Source: CAYHWW01 sp964360145 (GTDB lineage Bacteria; Bdellovibrionota; UBA1018; CAYHWW01). From it: a stretch of 8,961 bases of DNA. A model generated the notes under the pieces. It did no database searches. It was given only the letters and a program-made list of their open reading frames with translations, and had not been told where the DNA came from. Where the stretch lies: NCBI GenBank assembly GCA_964360145.1, contig CAYHWW010000139.1, positions 1-8,961 of the forward strand, given 5' to 3'. Below, one piece after another: positions 7,161-8,961 of this stretch (position 1 is the stretch's first letter; every line of letters begins with the position of its first letter). Position numbers and translations under genes: made by a program.

Positions 7161-7986
7161 GGCGCTCCCCCTCTCTGAGGATCATATCCCAAAAATCACC
7201 ATCCTTGCGAAACTCCAGCGCATGCACTCCTGGTGAAGCATCGACAAATCGCAGAGCGGCCTCCAAGGCCCCGTCATCATGGGAGCCATCCGCCACCATG
7301 CTGTTGGCGATGAGGCGCATGAGGCCTTCGGACGGAGGGCAGCGGCTGAGCCCGTGACTCTGTCCTTGGTGGAGGGAGAACAAGCCTCGCAGTGGCACCC
7401 GTCGCGGCGGAGGGGGCACATGGGCATAGCCGCAACCCAAGGGGGCGGAAAGCAGCCAAGGCCGCCCTTCTTCCCAAGCGATGATGGCAGCATCATCACC
7501 CACGGCCAGGGCTGCAGGGTCCCTCCGTCGGATGAGCTCGGTTGCCGTACTTTTGCCCGCACCGCTTTTGCCGAAAAATGCGTAACCCCACCCGTCCCGC
7601 ACCACCGCGGCGGAGTGCAGGAGCAATGCCCCACGACGCACAAGCAACGGAGGCAATAGCCAGCGAAGCAGGTTGCACACCGCATCTTCGGTCTCTGGAG
7701 AAAGCTCAGCTGCGAAAGCCAAGGGCTGCCCCGGCAACGGGAAGGAGATAAAGTCTCTCTGACGCGCCACGCCACTTTGGCCTTTGTAAAACTCCGCATC
7801 CTCTTCATCCCCCAGCAGTGTGGCACTACGACTGAGGACGAGTCGGAGATCGGGGCAAGAGACGGGGCCCGTCAAATATTCGCGATAGAATCCCCGGATC
7901 CAGCTGATAATATCAGCTTCCACGCTGGAAAACGCGATGCTGACGCCGGCGATGCTCGCATGGAGCGAGGGAGAAATCCCATTCAT
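7123..7986 (-). CDS. HPr kinase (HprK)-related P-loop kinase
   Basis: Cytoplasmic kinase-like protein of 287 residues. The HprK-type core is visible: His124 in LLLHSAAVV, P-loop GKSGAGKST (139-147), and an acidic pair GDDAAII (163-169). The N-terminal half is not an HPr-kinase regulatory domain, as is usual in the RiPP-associated members. Established knowledge: HprK-like kinases of lasso clusters, such as that for paeninodin, phosphorylate the C-terminal serine of the precursor. This is the first gene of the minus-strand unit. The start at 7986 is preceded by GGGGAAAG eight bases upstream and leaves a 55-base divergent gap; an ATG at 8043 would overlap the start of the PqqD-like gene and adds a 19-residue tail without homology features. 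Its end overlaps the precursor peptide gene by 38 bases. Confidence 0.85.
   Translation of the reverse strand: MNGISPSLHASIAGVSIAFSSVEADIISWIRGFYREYLTGPVSCPDLRLVLSRSATLLGDEEDAEFYKGQSGVARQRDFISFPLPGQPLAFAAELSPETEDAVCNLLRWLLPPLLVRRGALLLHSAAVVRDGWGYAFFGKSGAGKSTATELIRRRDPAALAVGDDAAIIAWEEGRPWLLSAPLGCGYAHVPPPPRRVPLRGLFSLHQGQSHGLSRCPPSEGLMRLIANSMVADGSHDDGALEAALRFVDASPGVHALEFRKDGDFWDMILREGERHGKEAKPTAEAL
7165..7173 (-). promoter_or_regulatory. Strong ribosome binding site of the precursor gene
   Basis: Read on the minus strand, GAGGGGGAG ends 4 bases before the ATG at 7160, inside the last codons of the kinase gene. A purine-rich site this strong inside another gene supports real translation of the small peptide. 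Confidence 0.6.
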
Positions 7987-7994
7987 CGCACTAT

Positions 7995-8002
7995 CTTTCC
8001 CC
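7995..8002 (-). promoter_or_regulatory. Ribosome binding site of the kinase gene
   Basis: On the minus strand GGGGAAAG lies eight bases before the ATG at 7986. It is a fair Shine-Dalgarno match and favours this start over the ATG at 8043. Confidence 0.45.
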
Positions 8003-8010
8003 GTGGATGG

Positions 8011-8022
8011 ATTGACGTCAAT
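8011..8022 (+). promoter_or_regulatory. Perfect 12-bp palindrome in the divergent promoter region
   Basis: ATTGACGTCAAT is its own reverse complement and lies near the middle of the 55-base gap between the diverging kinase and PqqD-like genes. Each strand also carries TTGACG, a good -35-like hexamer, although I found no convincing -10 at the right spacing on either side. It may be a regulator operator or a shared promoter element. The gap is so short that the PqqD-like mRNA could have little or no leader. Confidence 0.45.
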
Positions 8023-8041
8023 AATTGTGATGAAATTAGCC

Positions 8042-8326
8042 ATGAGTCACCGCACTTACAGTCGAGCAAAACCGTTGGCGTGGCGAAACGTGGGTGGACG
8101 AGTTGTGATCATCCATGGCGGCCGGGGCGAGGTGAGCGAGCTCAATGAAACCGCTTCGGAAATCTGGCGCCAGATGGATGCACCCGCGCCCATCGAGCTC
8201 ATGGCCTCCTGGCTTGTGAACCAGTTCGACGTCGACGCCGCCTCAGCCCAAGCAGATGCCTCCACCCTCATCAAGGACCTGGAGAACCTGGGGCTTGTAC
8301 ACGGCAGCGAACCCACTTCTCCATGA
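8042..8326 (+). CDS. PqqD-family peptide-binding protein (RRE)
   Basis: A 94-residue protein of the size and pattern of PqqD-like RiPP recognition elements. The conserved features are a beta-hairpin around GGRVVIIHGGRGEVSELN (18-35), the LNETASEIW helix motif (34-42), and a second acidic and Ala-rich helical part ending in DLENLGLV (79-86). Family role: binding the leader of a precursor and presenting the core to a modifying enzyme, often a radical SAM protein, and in lasso systems recognising a YxxP leader motif. The start at 8042 gives the usual N-terminus; longer in-frame starts would run backwards through the divergent gene. It overlaps the radical SAM gene by ATGA, so the two are probably co-translated. 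The likely ligand is the YEKP motif of the small peptide at 7160-6996. Confidence 0.85.
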   Translation: MSHRTYSRAKPLAWRNVGGRVVIIHGGRGEVSELNETASEIWRQMDAPAPIELMASWLVNQFDVDAASAQADASTLIKDLENLGLVHGSEPTSP

Positions 8327-8961
8327 CTGAAACCATCATCAACGGGTATTTGAAGCATTGCAGCGAGTCACTGGTCCCCGCCCAGGCCACGTTGGAACTC
8401 ACGTGGCGCTGCAACGAGCGCTGCGGACACTGTTATCTCCCGTCCCATCAAGACACCGACAAAAGCCGCAAACCCCTCCGCGGGCCGCAGTGGCTCTCCA
8501 TCCTTGATGAGCTTCAAGAGGCGGGCACGCTTTTTTTGGTTCTCATCGGCGGGGAAGCCATGATGCATCCTGATTTTTGGACTGTCGCGGAGGGGGCAAG
8601 CCAGCGGGGCTTCGCCACCACCCTCATCACCAATGGCCTCCTCCTTGATGAGGCCAGCGCCGATCGCCTGCGGTCCCTGGGAATCCAAGGCGTAACGCTG
8701 AGCATTTACTCATCCACCCCCGAAATCCACGACGCCATGACCGGAGTCCCTGGGTCTTGGCGCAGGACCACCGCCGCCCTGCAACGGATGAGGGACCGAG
8801 GAATCGCCGTGGGCGTGAACTGCCTGCTCACTCGCCTCAACATCGGCGGCTGGCGCGACATGCTTCGCTGGTGCGAGGAAAGGGGCGTGCAAGTGCGTTT
8901 TGATCCACTGGTCACCGCACGCAGCGACGGTGACGTGATCACTGCGGAGCTTCGCCCCACC
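8323..8961 (+). CDS. Radical SAM peptide-modifying enzyme; 3' end missing
   Basis: N-terminal part (213 residues) of a radical SAM protein. The iron-sulfur motif CNERCGHC (Cys30, 34 and 37) follows a strand (ATLELTWR), as in PqqE and other SPASM-type maturases. The SAM-contact motif is GGEAMMHPDF (76-85); the more usual form is GGEPxxHPDF, so Ala and Met replace the Pro and following residue. Next come the strand TLITNG (100-105) and SIYSSTPEIHDAMTG (127-141), a standard stretch in this group. Established knowledge: such enzymes with PqqD partners form thioether, carbon-carbon or similar links in precursor peptides. The start by ATGA overlap with the PqqD-like gene is secure. The C-terminal SPASM or twitch domain, if present, lies beyond the right edge. 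Predicted target is the small peptide encoded nearby. Confidence 0.9.
   Translation, partial: MTETIINGYLKHCSESLVPAQATLELTWRCNERCGHCYLPSHQDTDKSRKPLRGPQWLSILDELQEAGTLFLVLIGGEAMMHPDFWTVAEGASQRGFATTLITNGLLLDEASADRLRSLGIQGVTLSIYSSTPEIHDAMTGVPGSWRRTTAALQRMRDRGIAVGVNCLLTRLNIGGWRDMLRWCEERGVQVRFDPLVTARSDGDVITAELRPT

Noticed and set aside
7987..8043. Longer kinase start at 8043
   Set aside because: It would overlap the first codon of the PqqD-like gene and consume the whole divergent promoter; the ATG at 7986 has a better ribosome site.

Overview
The window is GC-rich, densely packed bacterial DNA with nine protein-coding genes and no RNA gene, IS element or CRISPR array that I can see. A gingipain-type (C25) surface protease with a C-terminal hydrophobic sorting-like tail suggests a Gram-negative organism, perhaps of a deltaproteobacterial or verrucomicrobial type. 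Nothing in the window fixes the taxonomy, so that is only an impression.

Left part (1-5643, + strand): a very large secreted protein enters from beyond the left edge. It has Ser/Thr/Gly-rich beta repeats, a fibronectin-like module and a C25 cysteine peptidase domain with its His and Cys present. It overlaps the start of a small ABC exporter, an ATPase followed by an ABC-2-type permease whose likely TTG start overlaps the ATPase stop.

Right part (5555-8961): a RiPP-like biosynthetic locus. Two transcription units diverge from a 55-base gap (7987-8041) centred on a perfect 12-bp palindrome. To the right, a PqqD-like leader-binding protein is coupled by an ATGA overlap to a radical SAM enzyme that runs off the window. 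To the left, on the minus strand, lie an HprK-like kinase, a 54-residue peptide at 7160-6996, an S24/S26 (Sec11/SipW-like) peptidase, and an NTP_transf_5-family nucleotidyltransferase. These four genes are chained by overlaps of 38, 4 and 4 bases.

The main discovery is the 54-aa peptide. It has a strong ribosome binding site, a YxxP leader motif (YEKP), a Cys/Thr/Ser/Gly-rich C-terminal half with two cysteines, and a C-terminal serine. I infer that it is the precursor modified by this locus: PqqD binds the leader, the radical SAM enzyme alters the core, the kinase and nucleotidyltransferase may decorate a serine (as in the paeninodin class of lasso peptides), the peptidase may remove the leader, and the convergent ABC exporter may move the product out. 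No lasso cyclase (asparagine-synthetase homologue) is visible, so this looks like a different combination of known parts.
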